Assembly: GCA_036874045.1 (NCBI GenBank)
Contig: JAZBRI010000010.1
Span: 1,880,001 to 1,944,000, forward strand
DNA length: 64,000 nucleotides
Source: Cymodocea nodosa
Lineage: Eukaryota > Streptophyta > Magnoliopsida > Alismatales > Cymodoceaceae
Direction of reading: 5' to 3'
Each line of letters begins with the position of its first letter. Within the stretch, counting starts at the first letter, position 1. This document shows positions 1-12,289 of the stretch, one piece after another. The notes beneath the pieces were generated by a model. The model was not told where the DNA came from. It made no database searches and saw only the letters and a program-made list of their open reading frames with translations. The position numbers and the translations under genes are program-made.

Positions 1-1336
1 TTCTAGTAGGATTTAAGCCTTCTAATCCTAAAGATGCAAATATATCACTTGGCATAACATTTATACCTGCACCTAAGTCTATTAAGGTTCTTTCTAGAAT
101 GGTATTTCCTATGGTGCATGATATAACAGGGATTCTAGGATCAGATAACTTTTAGGAATTTGTGGTAGAAATAGGGAACTATTTTGCTTAGCTAAAAAGA
201 CCTTTCTAAAAACTTTTCACTCTCTTTTCTTAGTACATCAATCCTTCAGAAATTTAGCACAAGGTGGCATTTTCTACAATAGATCTAACAAAGGAATGTT
301 AACTTGTACTTTTTCAAAAATTTCTCTGATTTTTTCTTATTTTCCAGGAATTGTTTGTTGTAATCTTTCAGGATAGGGTGCTAAAGATTTTGATTTCCAA
401 GACTCTTTTTCTTTCAGTTGATTTGTTTGATCATTTTTAGCTTCATTCGCAGATTCAGATTGTTCTTTAGTGATTTCTAGATTTTCAGCTATTACATTTT
501 CATTATCATTTTGATTTTTACTCTTATCCACCTTCATATCATTTTCATTTTGAGTTCTTGGTGGTATATCAGTTCCAGATCTTAATGTTACACATACATC
601 TTCCAGATTTTCGTTACTTTCATGATGTTTTTGTATATCATTTTTGTGATTATGATCTTCAATTGTTTTTAGTTTTAAAGTGCATTCTTTAAATTCTCTT
701 GCATTAGTATTTTTTATTTGCTGTATATTTTGCAAATTATGCAGGTTTAAAACATTATAATTTTCATTGTCCTGTTGCATAACTTGTATTTTCATTGCAT
801 TTTAGTCTAATGCTTTTAATTTTGTTTACAAATCATCTAATTTCATTGCATTCAATTTTTGATCAATTTTCTTTATGTTTTTTTTAGTTTCGTAAATTAT
901 ATCCTTTTTAGGTTCTGAATATGCTTCCTTAAAGTTTAATTGGTTGACTTCTTATTGTTGACACACAAAGTATTCCAGTTTGTCCAGATTTTGCTTTATA
1001 CTATGCTCCAGTCTATCATAGCTATCCTAAACTTCAGTGTCTCTCATCATATTACACATTCTATACTTACCATCAATTGGGTAAACTATAGGATTCTCAT
1101 ACTCGGCTCTATTATATTGAGGATAATTCATTTGTTATTCATGAGATCTAACCATCTGTAAACGTCTCAATTTCAATCAATCAGAAATGTCGTGTCCTTC
1201 AGAATTGCAGAATTCACATATGCTAATTACAGGTTTCAGAAATCTTTGAGCATAAGCATATGCCATATTCTCAATTATAGAAGAAAACACACTAACTCTG
1301 GCTATTAAAATGAAACATCTCTAATAGTTGCTTATA

Positions 1337-1376
1337 TCTATTCAATTCAATTCAATTTAGTTCAATTCAATTCAAT
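1337..1376. repeat. (TTCAA)n short tandem repeat beside the primer-binding site
   Basis: Imperfect TTCAA pentamers lie between gag fragment I and its primer-binding site. Fragment II has no such run at the matching place (around 6672-6687), so the repeat expanded in this copy. Confidence 0.8.
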
Positions 1377-1377
1377 T

Positions 1378-1394
1378 CCCCGGCAACGGCGCCA
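1378..1394 (-). other. Retrotransposon primer-binding site (tRNA-Asp type)
   Basis: On the minus strand it reads TGGCGCCGTTGCCGGGG, the complement of the 3' end of plant tRNA-Asp(GTC) and the usual primer site of Athila/Tat elements. It lies 7 bp from the LTR beginning at 1402. This fixes the element as minus-strand and LTR A as its 5' LTR. Confidence 0.85.
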
Positions 1395-1401
1395 TAAAAC
1401 T

Positions 1402-2408
1402 TGTTTGGGTTTTCCCAGCACTACACTAGAAAAACTTGGATTTGTTACTTCTGTTTTTACTTAGTTAATTTATATTCATGCCTATTCTTTCTTTTAGAAG
1501 TAAACAAACAACCTTTAATAAAATTTAGATATTAATTCCAATTTGTACTTTAACTGCAAGTGCACAGTGTCTATTGTATTAGTGTGCAAGTACAAGTCGA
1601 TCCCACAGGGAATTGCTGACGAACTTGAGAACTATTTGCTTATTAAAAATCAAATTTATATATTCAATAAGCTCTCCGTTGAATTACAACTAACTCAATG
1701 GACTAAGTTCGTTGAGTTATGGATAACTCAACGAACTAACCTCGTGGACTTAAGTTAACTCCACGAGCCTGACTTTTCTTTCTAATACTGCTATTTACAA
1801 AGGAATTCGGCCAACCATTAGGCGATTCCACAAGTTGTAAATAACATCAATTAAGCTCTTTAATGCTAGTTAACATTGGATTTATCATTAAGCAATACTA
1901 ACATTCAGATAATTCAAACAGTAACCATTAAAATCTTTAAGTCTTTTGAACGAACCAATTTCAGTAAACTGTAAAACTAAAATAAACATAAAACAATCAC
2001 AACACTGACAAAGATAACATTAATCACGATACAACACAAACAATACAACACTCAAATACAACATACAAACATAAATAAATTGTTTTTGGTATTTTTGTTT
2101 TAATATGAACATGGAAATGGGCGACAGATGAAATGTAAAGTAATCTCACTTGACAGTAAATACTTTCGACACTACTTGCAATGCGATTACACCACAAAAA
2201 ATTAAACTACTTACAATTCTGTCTCCACTCCCTATAGAATCGCGAGTCCAGAATTGCAAGATAATCTCCTCTTCAGAATATAGGCATCAACCCGAAGCCA
2301 ACGCTAAAAGCTTTACGATCTCTTGAAATATGAGTCGGCGCTTGGTGAAAATGACTTCCCTTCCCGCGACGCGATCACTCCTCATAGTGGTTGTCAGGAA
2401 CTGTGTTT
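1402..2408 (-). mobile_element. Truncated 5' LTR (LTR A) of Ty3/gypsy element I
   Basis: It begins TGTTTGGG next to the primer site and aligns with the first half of LTR B (3343-5577) and LTR C (6711-10603). It carries the conserved block near 1553-1605 that includes AAGTCGATCCCACAGGG. Alignment with LTR B stops after the shared CTGTGTTT near 2408. Beyond that, the minus-strand sequence reads as pol coding sequence of element II, so a deletion joins this LTR to the neighbouring element. About 1.2 kb of LTR is missing. Confidence 0.75.
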
Positions 2409-3342
2409 AGCATTCTCTTCTAAACATATGTGGTGACAACATAAAGTTGAACTTAATCCTTTTATATCAATCATAGTCATTCCTATTGCTTCTTTATAAC
2501 TTTTCACTACATCTTTTAATTTAGCTATTTGATCCTCTTTTAAATTTGAAGCAATAATGATTGGACAGGTTCGTTTCTCTTCAAGAAATATATAGGTTAA
2601 TTCAAGAGGTAAATGTTTTAATTCTAAATACTACCCATCAGAAGCTAGAGCTCCTAATTGAACATCATCATTTTCTAAATTAATTTCTTCCAGATCTCCT
2701 ATATTTATGCTTTCACTTTCCTCTAAAGTTTCAGAATTGATTCGCCTATTTAATTCTTCTTCAATCACATCATCTAACATATCTCATTCATCCTCTAAAA
2801 AGTCTATGGTATGTAAGGACATTTCTAAGTCCTCAAACCTTTCTGGTTTGAAAATATTTAATTAAGTATCCTCATTACCATATGCTAACTTCATTACTCT
2901 TGTTTTGTAATTTATAACAGCCCCTAATGTTGCTAAAAATGGTCTTCCCAAAATTAAAGATGTATCACTATTTTTATGCTTAATTTGTTGGGAATCCAAA
3001 ATTACAATATCAATAGGATATATAAAGTTTTTTATTTTAATTAAGACATCCTCTATTTCTCCTCTAAGATATCTTATACTTCTATCAACTAATTGAATAA
3101 CCGTACTAGTAGGAGTTAAGCCTTCTAATCCTAAGGATGCAAATATATCACTTGGCATAACATTTATACTTACACCTAAGTCTATTAAGGTTCTTTCTAG
3201 AATGGTATTTCCTATGGTGCATGATATAGCAGGGATTCCAAGATCAGATAACTTTTTAGGAATTTGTGGTAAAAATAGGGAACTACTTTGCTTAGCTAAA
3301 AAGACATTTCTAAGAACTTTTCGCTCTCTTTTCTTAGTACAC

Positions 3343-5577
3343 TGTTTGTTTTTTTCCCAGCACTACACCAAAATATCTAATTAGATCTCCAATAACATAC
3401 TAGAAAAACTTGGATTTGTTACTTCTTTTTTTAGTTAATTTATCTTTATGCCTATTCTTTCTTTTAGAAGTAAACAAACAACCTTTAATACAATTTAGAT
3501 ATTAATTCCATTTTGTACTTTAACTACAAGTGCACAGTGTCTATTGTATCAATGTACAAGTATAGGTCGATCCCATAGGGAATTGCTAAAGAATTTGAGA
3601 ACTGTTCGTTTGTTAACAATCAAATTTATATATTCAATAAGCTCTCCGTTGAATTACAGTTAACTCAATGGATAAAGTTCGTTGAGTTATGGCTAACTCA
3701 ACGAACTAACCTCGTGGACTTAAGTTAACTCCACGAGCCTGTCTTTTCTTTTTAACACTACTATTTACAGAGGAATTCGGCCAACCATTGAGCAATTCCA
3801 CAAATTGTAAATAACATCAATTAAGCTCTTTAATGTTAGTTAACATTGGATTTATCATTAAGCAATACTAACATTCAGGAAATTCAAATAGTAACCATTA
3901 AAATCTTTATGTCTTTTGAACGATCCAATTTTAGTAAACTATAAAACTAAAACAACATAAAACAATCACAACACTAACAAAGATAACATTAATCACGATA
4001 CAACACAAACAATACAACACTCAAATACAACATACAAACATAGATAAATTATTTTTGGTATTTTTGTTTTAATACGAACATGGAAATGGGTGAAAGGTGA
4101 AAAGTAAAGTAATCTCACTCAACAGTAAATACTTCCGACACTACTTGCAACGCGATTACACCACTGAAAATTAAACCACTTACAATTCTGTCTCCTCTCC
4201 CTATAGAATCGTGAGTCTAGAATTGCAAGATAATCTTCTCTTCAGCATACAGGCATCAACCTGAAGCCAAGGCTAAAAGCTTTATGATCTCCTGAAATAT
4301 GAGTCGGTGCTTGGTGAAAATGGCTTCCCTTCTCGCGACGCGATCACTCCTCATAGTGGTTGTCAAACACTGTGTTTGGCTCGGAATCGACCCGACATCA
4401 AGAAAGTATTCTCACAGACCTCCGATGGTTGGTGATTATGGTGGTGGTAACGATGGTTGGTGTGATACTTCGGAGAATCGCCAATACTGTTTGTAGAAAG
4501 CTCGGTGCTCCTCCTTTGTATACACTAGTCGTCCATCAATCACCCACGCACACTTTACTTCTTTTTCTTCTTTTCTTTTATATTTCTTTAGTAGTAACTG
4601 CTTCTGCTTGAATGGTCGGTTGGATTTCCTTCATTCATATCAACGGCGATGATTTCTTCTCCCTGCGCAATACATCCAATCGTGGTTTTTCTTCCAACTG
4701 TCCTGTTTCTGCAACCGCTACAGTGGCATATTAGAAAATAAATAGTCCGTGGAGTTACAGATAACTCAACGGACTTTCTTCGTTGATTTAACTATAAAAC
4801 ACATGCATAAATTTAACTATCCGATGCTCAGGTGCATTTCGGATACTTACAAACTTAACTATTCGATGCTCAGATGCATTTCGAATAGTTACAGATAACT
4901 CACCGATATATAACTTAAGTAAATCTACCAAATCTTGACACATGTCAGCAGCAGTTTAATAATAAAATACACATTTCGGAGAGTTACAGGTCTAACTATC
5001 TGATGCTCAGATGCATTTCAGATAGTTATAGCTAACTCACTGAAAGTCAACTTAAGTCACTTTACCAGAACATGACACGTGTCCTTAGCTATTTTATAAA
5101 TAAAAAGAGATTTCAAAGGATTACACATATAACTGTCCGATGCCCAGCTGCAATTTCGGATAGTTATAGATAACTAACTGAAAGTTCACTTAAGACATGC
5201 ATTATGGTTTCGACACATGTACTTTAGGAAATAATAAAATATTCTTTCAAAACATAACTATTCGACAATTTAAACATAACTATCCGACATGTTCGATCTG
5301 TTAAACATAACTGTCCGAAATATGTTCGGTATGTTAAACATAATTGTTCGAAATATTAGAAAATTTGGATACTTAAGAATTTCACAGCCTGTAACTTACC
5401 GACAGTTCAGAAATGTACTAAATTAACATTAATTCCCCAAAATTAAGTAGATTCTTCAATTAAAGCATATAACAATGCAATTATAACATAATGGCTTAAT
5501 TCTCATATGATAAGCTAAATATTATACAATTAACCATCATTTAACCGTTAATAATATGCACTTTTTCATTCTAAACA
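3343..5577 (-). mobile_element. Solo LTR (LTR B) inserted in gypsy element II, target duplication TACAC
   Basis: The element begins TGTTTG, ends CTAAACA, and is flanked on both sides by TACAC (3338-3342 and 5578-5582). It is 2,235 bp, belongs to the same family as LTRs A and C, and no internal region is attached, so it is a solo LTR left by LTR-LTR recombination. The collinear stretch in fragment I runs unbroken from TTAGTACA into TCAATCC. The conserved GTCGATCCCATAGGG block is at about 3567. Its right half (4740-5340) carries the inverted-repeat array described separately. Confidence 0.9.
4740..5340. repeat. Array of imperfect hairpins in LTR B
   Basis: Units pair an AACTATCCGA-type arm with a TCGGATAGTT-type arm around a short loop containing GATGCTCAG and TGCATT, followed by a TAACTCACCGA segment, ACTTAAGT and CACGTG boxes. 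Three or more degenerate copies are visible, and a similar array is at about 8175-8500 in LTR C. Confidence 0.75.
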
Positions 5578-6687
5578 TACACCAATCCTTTAGAAATTTA
5601 GCACAAGGTGGCATTTTCTACAATAGATCTAACAAAGGAATGTTAACTTGCACTTTTTCAAAAATTTCTCTGATTTTTTCTTATTTTTCAGGTATTGTTT
5701 ATTGTAATCTTTCAGGATAGGGTGCTAGAGATTGTGATTTAAAAGATTCTTTTTATTTCGTTTGATTTGTTTAATCATTTTTAGCCTCATTAGCATATTC
5801 AGATTGTTCTTCAGTGATTTCTAGATTTTCAACTATTACATTTTCATTATCATTTTGACTTTTACTCTTATCCACCTTCATATTATTTTCATTTTGAGTT
5901 CTTGATGGTATATCAATTCCAGATCTTAATGTTACACATATATCTTCCAGATTTTCGTTACTCTCATGATGTTTTTGTATATCATTTTCGTGATAATGAT
6001 CTTTAATTGTTTTTAGTTTTAAAGTACATTCTTTAAATTCTCTTACATTAGTATTTTCTTTTGGCTGTGTATTTTGTAAATTATGCAGATCTATAACATT
6101 ATAATTTCTATTGTCTAGTTGCATAACTTGTATTTTCATTGTATATTTGTCCAATGCTTTTAGTTTTCTTTCCAGATCATCTAATCTCATTGCATTCAAT
6201 TTTTGATCAATTTTCATTATGGTTTTTTTAGTTTCGTAAATTATATCCATTTTAGGTTCTGAATATGCTTCCTTATAGTTTAATTGGTTGACTTCTTGTT
6301 GCTGACACATAAAGTATTCTAGTTTGTCGAAGTTTTGCTCTATACTACGCTCCAATCTGTCATACCTATCCCAAACTTCACTACCTCTCAACATCTTACA
6401 CATTCTTTACTGACCATCAGTTGGGTAAACTATAGGATTCTCATTCTCGGCTCTATTATATTGAGGATAATTCATTTATTATTCACGGGATCTAGCCATC
6501 TGCAAACGTCTCAATTTCAAACAGTTAGAAATGTCGTGTCCTTTAGAATTACAGAATTCACATATGCTAACTATAGGTTTCAGAAATCTTTGAGCATAAG
6601 CATATGTTATATTCTCAATTACAGAAGAAAACACACAATACTCCAGCTATTAAAATGAAACAGCTCTAACAGTTGCTTATATGAATT

Positions 6688-6704
6688 CCCCAGCAATGGC
6701 ACCA
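6688..6704 (-). other. Degenerate tRNA-Asp primer-binding site of gypsy element II
   Basis: The minus strand reads TGGTGCCATTGCTGGGG. Against the intact site at 1378-1394 all three changes are CpG-type transitions, as expected for a long-methylated copy. It lies 6 bp from LTR C. Confidence 0.8.
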
Positions 6705-6710
6705 AATGAT

Positions 6711-9700
6711 TGTTTGGATCTCCAACATGACACTAGAAAACTTGATTGGTTACCCAATAATGCGCTAGAAAAACTTTGATTTGTTAACTTCTGTTTTTAC
6801 TTAGTTAATTTATCTTTATGCTTATATCACTGAATTCCTTTTTAGAAGTAAACAAACAATCGTTCACACAAATTAGATATTAATTTCAATTTGTATTTTA
6901 ACTACAAGTGCACAATGTCTATTGTATTAGTGTGCAAGTACAAGTCGATCCCATAGGGAATTGCTTAAGAATTGCGAATTGTTCCGTTTTTAACAATCAA
7001 ATTTATATATTCAATAAGCTCTCCATTGAGTTACAGTTAACTCAACGGACTAACTTCGTGGACTTAAGTTAACTCCACGAGCCTATCTTTCCTATTTAAT
7101 ACTATTATTTACAGAGAAATTCGGCCAACCATTGGGCGATTCCACAGATTGTAAATAACATCAATTAAGCTCTTTAAAGTTAGTAAACACTGGATTTATC
7201 ATTAGGCAATATTAACATTCAGATAATTCAAATAGTAACCATTAAAATCTTTAAGTCTATTGAACGAACCAATTTCAGTAACCTGTAAAACTAAAACAAA
7301 CATAAAACAATCACAACACTGACAAAGATAACATTAATCATGATACAAAACAAATAATACAATACCCAAATACAAAATATAAACACAGATAAGTTGTTTT
7401 TGGTATTTTTGTTTTGATATGAGCATGAAAATGGGTGAAAGGTGAAATGTAAAGTAATCTCAGTCGACAGTAAATACTTCCATCACTATATGTGACGCAA
7501 TTACACCACTGAAAATTAAACCACTTACAATTCTGTCTCCTCTCAATATAGAATCGCGAGTCCAGAATTGCAAGATGATCTTCTCTTCAGCATACAGGCA
7601 TCAACTCGAAGCCAAGGCTAGAAGCTTTACGATCTCATGAAATATGTGTCAACGCTTTGTGAAAATGGCTTCCCTTCCCACGACGCAATCACTCCTCACA
7701 GTGGTTGTCAGGCACTATGTTTGGCTCGGAATCGAACCGACATCAGGAAAGTATCCTCACAGACCTCCGATGGTTGGTGATTATGGTAGTGGTGGAGTTG
7801 GTTGGTGTGGTACTTTAGAGAATTGCCGACACTACTTGTAGAAAGCTCAGTGATCCTCTTTTGCACACATTGGCCACACCCATCAGCCACCCCCCCACGT
7901 TGCTTTTTTTCTTCTTTTCTTTAATATTTCTTCAGTGGTAACTGCTTTTGCTTGAATGATCGGTTAGATTTCCTTCATTCATATCAACGACGATGATTTC
8001 TTCTTCATTCGATGAGTGAATTCCTACGTGACACGTGCGATCGTGGTTTTTTTTCTTCCAACTATTCTATTCCTACAACCGCTACAGTGGCATATTAGAA
8101 AATAAATGGTCCATGGAGTTACAGATAACTCAACGAACTTGCTTCGTTGATTTAACTATAAAACACGTGCATAAATTTAACTATCCGATGCTCAGGTGCA
8201 TTTCGGATACTTACAAACTTAACTATCTGATGCCTAGATGCATTTCGGATAGTTACAGACTTAACTATCTGATACTCAGATGCATTTAGGATAGTTACAG
8301 ATAACTCACCGATATATAACTTAAGTCAATCTTCCAGATCACGACACGTGTCGTCAACAATTTTATAATAAAGAAATATTTCAGAGAGTTACAAGTCTAA
8401 CTATCGATGCCTAGATGCATTTTGGATAGTTAGAGATAACTCACCGAAAATCCACTTAAGTCATTCTTTTAGAACATGACACGTGTCATCAGTAGTTTTA
8501 TAATTGTAGGATCGTATGGCTACACAATAGAGGTAGTGAATTGTGTATTTTTAATATTTTCTGAAATATAATTAAAACTTTAAAACTCAAAAACAAGTCG
8601 AGACATTGTTTTCATAAAATCATTTTTATTCAAGGTTTCAATTACAATATACAATTCAATTCTCCTCAAAAATTGTAGATGCAATTATAACTCGATACCA
8701 TGTATCATCTAAACAATTTCATAACTACAAATAGAGAAAACTAATTTGCGGAATTTAAAATATTTCTCCCTGTTTGAGATCTTTCCTCTTCTTCTTTTTC
8801 TTCCTCAGCAATTCTTTAGTGACAAATATCTTGTCTTTCTCTGCTTCACCGAATTTGCTTTCTTCTGATACTTTAAATCTTCAGTGACATAAATAATACC
8901 TTATTCAGTTTCACTGAATTTTCTTCCACCTAATACTTCAAATCTTCAGCGACATAAATTTAACCTTTTCTGCTTCACTGAATTTTCTTCCACTTGAGAG
9001 ATTTTCCCCGAAGAGGTGTTTTTGATCCCTGAAAAAGATTTTTCTTTTGGTGTGCAGGGATAGTTTGATCAACGAGAATTCTATGCCTTTTATACTGTAT
9101 CTTCATTTCATGCATATCCTTCACATTTAATCACTACCAGTTTTCCACTTCTCCACGTCTTTTCTTTTTCCTTCATCGAAACACACACGTTCTAACCCAC
9201 GTCTATATTTCAAATTTTCTTTAATCATCGGTCTTGGATCTCTCAAAAAATTCCTACAAAATAAACTTTCTCGTCCAAAGAATTTTCCATCAAGTGTAAT
9301 AATAAGTTGTTACTTTAATGTTAACTAAACGAGTAACATAAGTATATATAACTTAATGTTTCTAACTTAACGAGTTCCTCATGTGCCATTTCACGTGACA
9401 ATTACTGTAGCTAACTTTTCGAAAGGTTAAATGATAACTCACCGAAAACAGTTTAAGTTTTGGATAGTTACAGTTATAAGTCACCGAAAAACTCTTTTAC
9501 CATAAAACTAGTGAGACACATGTCAAGACCTGAAAACATGACTTAAGTTACCTTTCAGATAGTTACGACTGTAAGTCTCTGAAAAAACTTTAACTCATCG
9601 ATTCAATAATAAACAAATATTTTTATAATAAGAATTTTACCACGTGCAAAAATAACAACTTAAGTTTATAACGCTAACCTAACGCGTTGTCTTAGTGTTC

Positions 9701-10603
9701 AATATAGCAACTCAACACGTTTAGTTATGTTAACTTAACGAGTTAAACATGTGCACCTCACGTGATACAATACAACATTTGTAGCTTATAATTTCACCAC
9801 GTGTATAACACTAACTTAACGAGTTCATCTCTTCTTTTACTCACTAACTTAAGTTCTCACGTGACCTCTATACAAACAAAACTCTAACTTAAAAAGTTGT
9901 CTAAACGTGCACTGTTCATGATACAGAAGATATAACTTTAAAACATATCATGCTTTTCAATAAAAACACACGTTAACTTAACGTTTAGTTAAATGAGAAA
10001 TTAATGCAACGAAATGACTAGTTATTAACTTCAGATCCAATACAGACAAGTATTTATGCCAGTAAGCTTTTTCTGTATTAATTGATGATTTTAATTTCTT
10101 TTCACAAGCAATAGTAATTGAGCAAATATGATTATTTTTCATTCAGCACACATCATCAAAACAAAATACTCAACAATAATAAAAGGAGATTTCAGAGAGT
10201 TACACATATAACTATCTAATGCCCAACTGCAATTTCAGATAGTTAGAGATAACTCACTAAAAGTCCACTTAAGTCATGCATTATGGTTTTGACACGTGTA
10301 CTTTAGGAAATAATAAAATATTCTTTTAAAACATAACTATTCAGTACATGTTCGATACGTTAAACATAACTGTCCGAAATAATAGAAAATTCGGATACTT
10401 AAGAATTTCTCAGCCTACAATTTACCGACAGTTCAGAAATGCACTAAATTAGCATTAATTCCCCGAAATTAAGCAAATTCTTTCGTTAAAGCATATAACA
10501 GTGCACTTATAACAAAATAGCTTAATTCTCATATGATAAGCTAAATATTATGCAATTAATCATCATTTAACCGTTAATATTATGCACTTTTTCATTCTAA
10601 ACA
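6711..10603 (-). mobile_element. LTR C of the Ty3/gypsy family, interrupted by a copia solo LTR
   Basis: It begins TGTTTGGAT, ends TTCTAAACA and, without the 1,671-bp insertion and its duplicated 5 bp, is about 2.2 kb, the same as LTR B. Its position beside the primer site makes it the 5' LTR of element II. The five bases ATGAT occur immediately outside both ends (6706-6710 and 10604-10608), so an independent solo-LTR origin cannot be excluded. Confidence 0.8.
8505..10175 (-). mobile_element. Solo LTR of a SIRE-like Ty1/copia family inside LTR C, target duplication ATAAT
   Basis: It begins TGTAGGATCG, ends ACTCAACA, and is flanked by ATAAT at 8500-8504 and 10176-10180. The left end resembles the end of the LTR at 32762, which has a tRNA-iMet primer site beside it. 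This sets the orientation as minus. No gag or pol is attached. LTR C sequence resumes directly after it and aligns with LTR B near 5095. Confidence 0.88.
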
Positions 10604-11160
10604 ATGATCTTTGTATTTTGTGAAAGAAAGAGAGAAGATTGAATGAGTATGAATTGTGAAAAAAATTCTAACCTTCTTTTCTATTTATAAATTTTTCCAT
10701 CACCATTCCTCTCTCCCTTTCATCCCTTCTCTTCTCCTTTTTTTTCCTTTTTTTTACTATTGATTTCAACATTCATTTTTTACAAACATTATTTCAACAC
10801 TTATTTTTTTCAACGTTCATTTTTTACAAATGTTGAAATAACATTCGTAAACGTACTTCTTTCTTCTTTTTTTACTGTTGGTTTTAACATTCACTTTTTT
10901 TAGGAATGTTGAAAACAACATTTGTTTTTAAGTTTTAACGAAATTACAAATATAGGTTGGGCCCAAATTGACCTGCGAGCTAATCCAACTCAACCCAAAT
11001 CAACCTATAGGCTAACCAAACCTGACCCAAATCGGCCTGCAGGCTAACCCAGCTCGACCCAATTTTTTAAATTAGGTTGGGTCGAGCTAGCCCATAACAA
11101 GCCAAGCCAGGTTAGCCAACAATGGCCCAACCCGACTGACACCTCTAGTTGTCGAATCAT
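10604..11160. other. Spacer with pyrimidine tracts and degenerate repeats, no gene seen
   Basis: The first part is rich in T and C runs and has short inverted copies of a CAACATTC/GAATGTTG motif (about 10765-10920). The part from 10955 to 11140 holds degenerate copies of a roughly 35-40 bp unit containing CAACCCAAATC and CAGGCTAACC-like words. No credible ORF is present. Confidence 0.6.
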
Positions 11161-11164
11161 GTAA

Positions 11165-11950
11165 AATCTATATTCCACCATGTTCTCTCATGTTCTTCTT
11201 GTATGTGTGTGTGCAACAAGTTGAGTTGTGTATTAGCTTCCACATGCACTAGTTACTAAATAATAACTCCCTATAGCAAGGTTCAATTGTCACATATTAC
11301 CTTGTGACTAAGGCTTATAATACATCAAATGTTTGAAACTAAGTAAAGCACATTCCTTTATCTCAATTGTATATATAATTGACAATATCATACCTTTGTG
11401 GCCAATTTTCATAGCTAAAGCATTCATTCATTATTAATTTATATCAATTTCCACATTTAGTCAAAAGTTAAAGTAACAAAAATGCATAACCTACAATAAA
11501 TGTCTTTCATTCTTAATAAACCACATGCAAAATAAATATGTCTACCATAATCAAAACAAATATCCATATAATGCACATTAATTTTAAATTCCTTCAAATG
11601 TTGTAATATCAATAATTATGCATAGTCCTCTAAAATATGCAAAAATTACAAATACTTGCATAAGACACATGATATAATAATCAATATAAATGTGCAATAA
11701 ACACTAATATACATGTAATTTAGATTATAAAAATGCATAAATCATTATAATCATGTAATTACCTCAAAATAAAATTACTTTGACTAGATGATAAAAAAAC
11801 TTACTTAAAGAGGTTAAATGTAAAAAGCCCAAATTATAATTTTGTTTTACCTTTTCTCTCTCTTCTTCCCTTTCTCTTCTTATTCTTTCATTGATTGCCA
11901 ACACCGAACCCACCAAAGTAAATTTTCCATCGAACTCGTTAGAACTCCAC
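11165..11950 (-). mobile_element. Diverged fragment of a Tekay-like gypsy LTR
   Basis: This stretch aligns by eye, in the same orientation, with the LTRs at 16387-19389 and 24958-26296: CTCCCTATAG, then a CACATAT block, then CATAGCTAA-GCATTCATTCAT, then ATATCAATTT. No end or target duplication could be fixed, so it is an old partial copy. The flank at 11950-12190 is higher in GC and has no supported feature. Confidence 0.55.
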
Positions 11951-12289
11951 GAACAATCTGACTGCAACCAATGGAGTTCACAACCTCCTTTCTCCACGCG
12001 CACAGATCACCCAAGCTCGTACTTTGCCTGTACACGGAAAGGGAAGGAGAAACAGAAGCTGTTAGCCCTGATGTCGTGCAGATAACTTTCGAAACAGGAA
12101 ATCAATCGCTCACCTCACGCGAAGCTCACCAATGACAATGCCTTTTCTTCCTAGGGTTCTCCCACGAGCATCTTGCGCTGTAACCGGAGGAGGCTAAGTT
12201 GAGGGGCTAAAACAATGTGTAGTGAAACAGGAGAAGAATAAAATTCTGTGGTTCATAACTATAGAAAAAATAATTAGAGAAATTACTGA

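Larger units (their letters stand above)
1..1401 (-). mobile_element. Tat/Athila-type Ty3/gypsy internal region, fragment I (gag to protease start)
   Basis: This is the 5' internal part of a retrotransposon read on the minus strand, running off the left edge of the window. The frame at 337-795 carries two hallmarks of Athila/Tat gag C-termini, a TLRSG motif and a PYPERL motif, and leftwards the sequence reads into the aspartic-protease region. Stops interrupt the frame upstream of residue 1 of that ORF, so it is a pseudogene. It is nearly collinear with fragment II at 2409-6704 but lacks the solo LTR that interrupts fragment II, so it shows the uninterrupted sequence near 230-245. The family call comes from remembered motifs, not from a search. 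Confidence 0.8.
2409..6704 (-). mobile_element. Ty3/gypsy internal region, fragment II (gag, protease, start of pol), split by a solo LTR
   Basis: Read from right to left it holds a primer-binding site, gag (5771-6403, with VTLRSG), then protease (2862-3158 and just upstream) with LIDLG in the active-site position and the typical ILGRPFLAT motif. After that comes the start of pol, with a KEAIG motif followed by GLSSTLCCHH in the place where this family has a GISPS...CMH motif. The coding sequence is interrupted at 3343-5577 by solo LTR B and ends at the deletion junction with LTR A near 2408. Many stops make it non-coding today. The lineage call is Athila/Tat by motif; no reverse-transcriptase core survives to refine it. 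Confidence 0.75.

Noticed and set aside
2420-2426. CTAAACA as the outer end of LTR A
   Set aside because: It lies within the pol frame of element II; LTR alignment stops earlier, near 2408.
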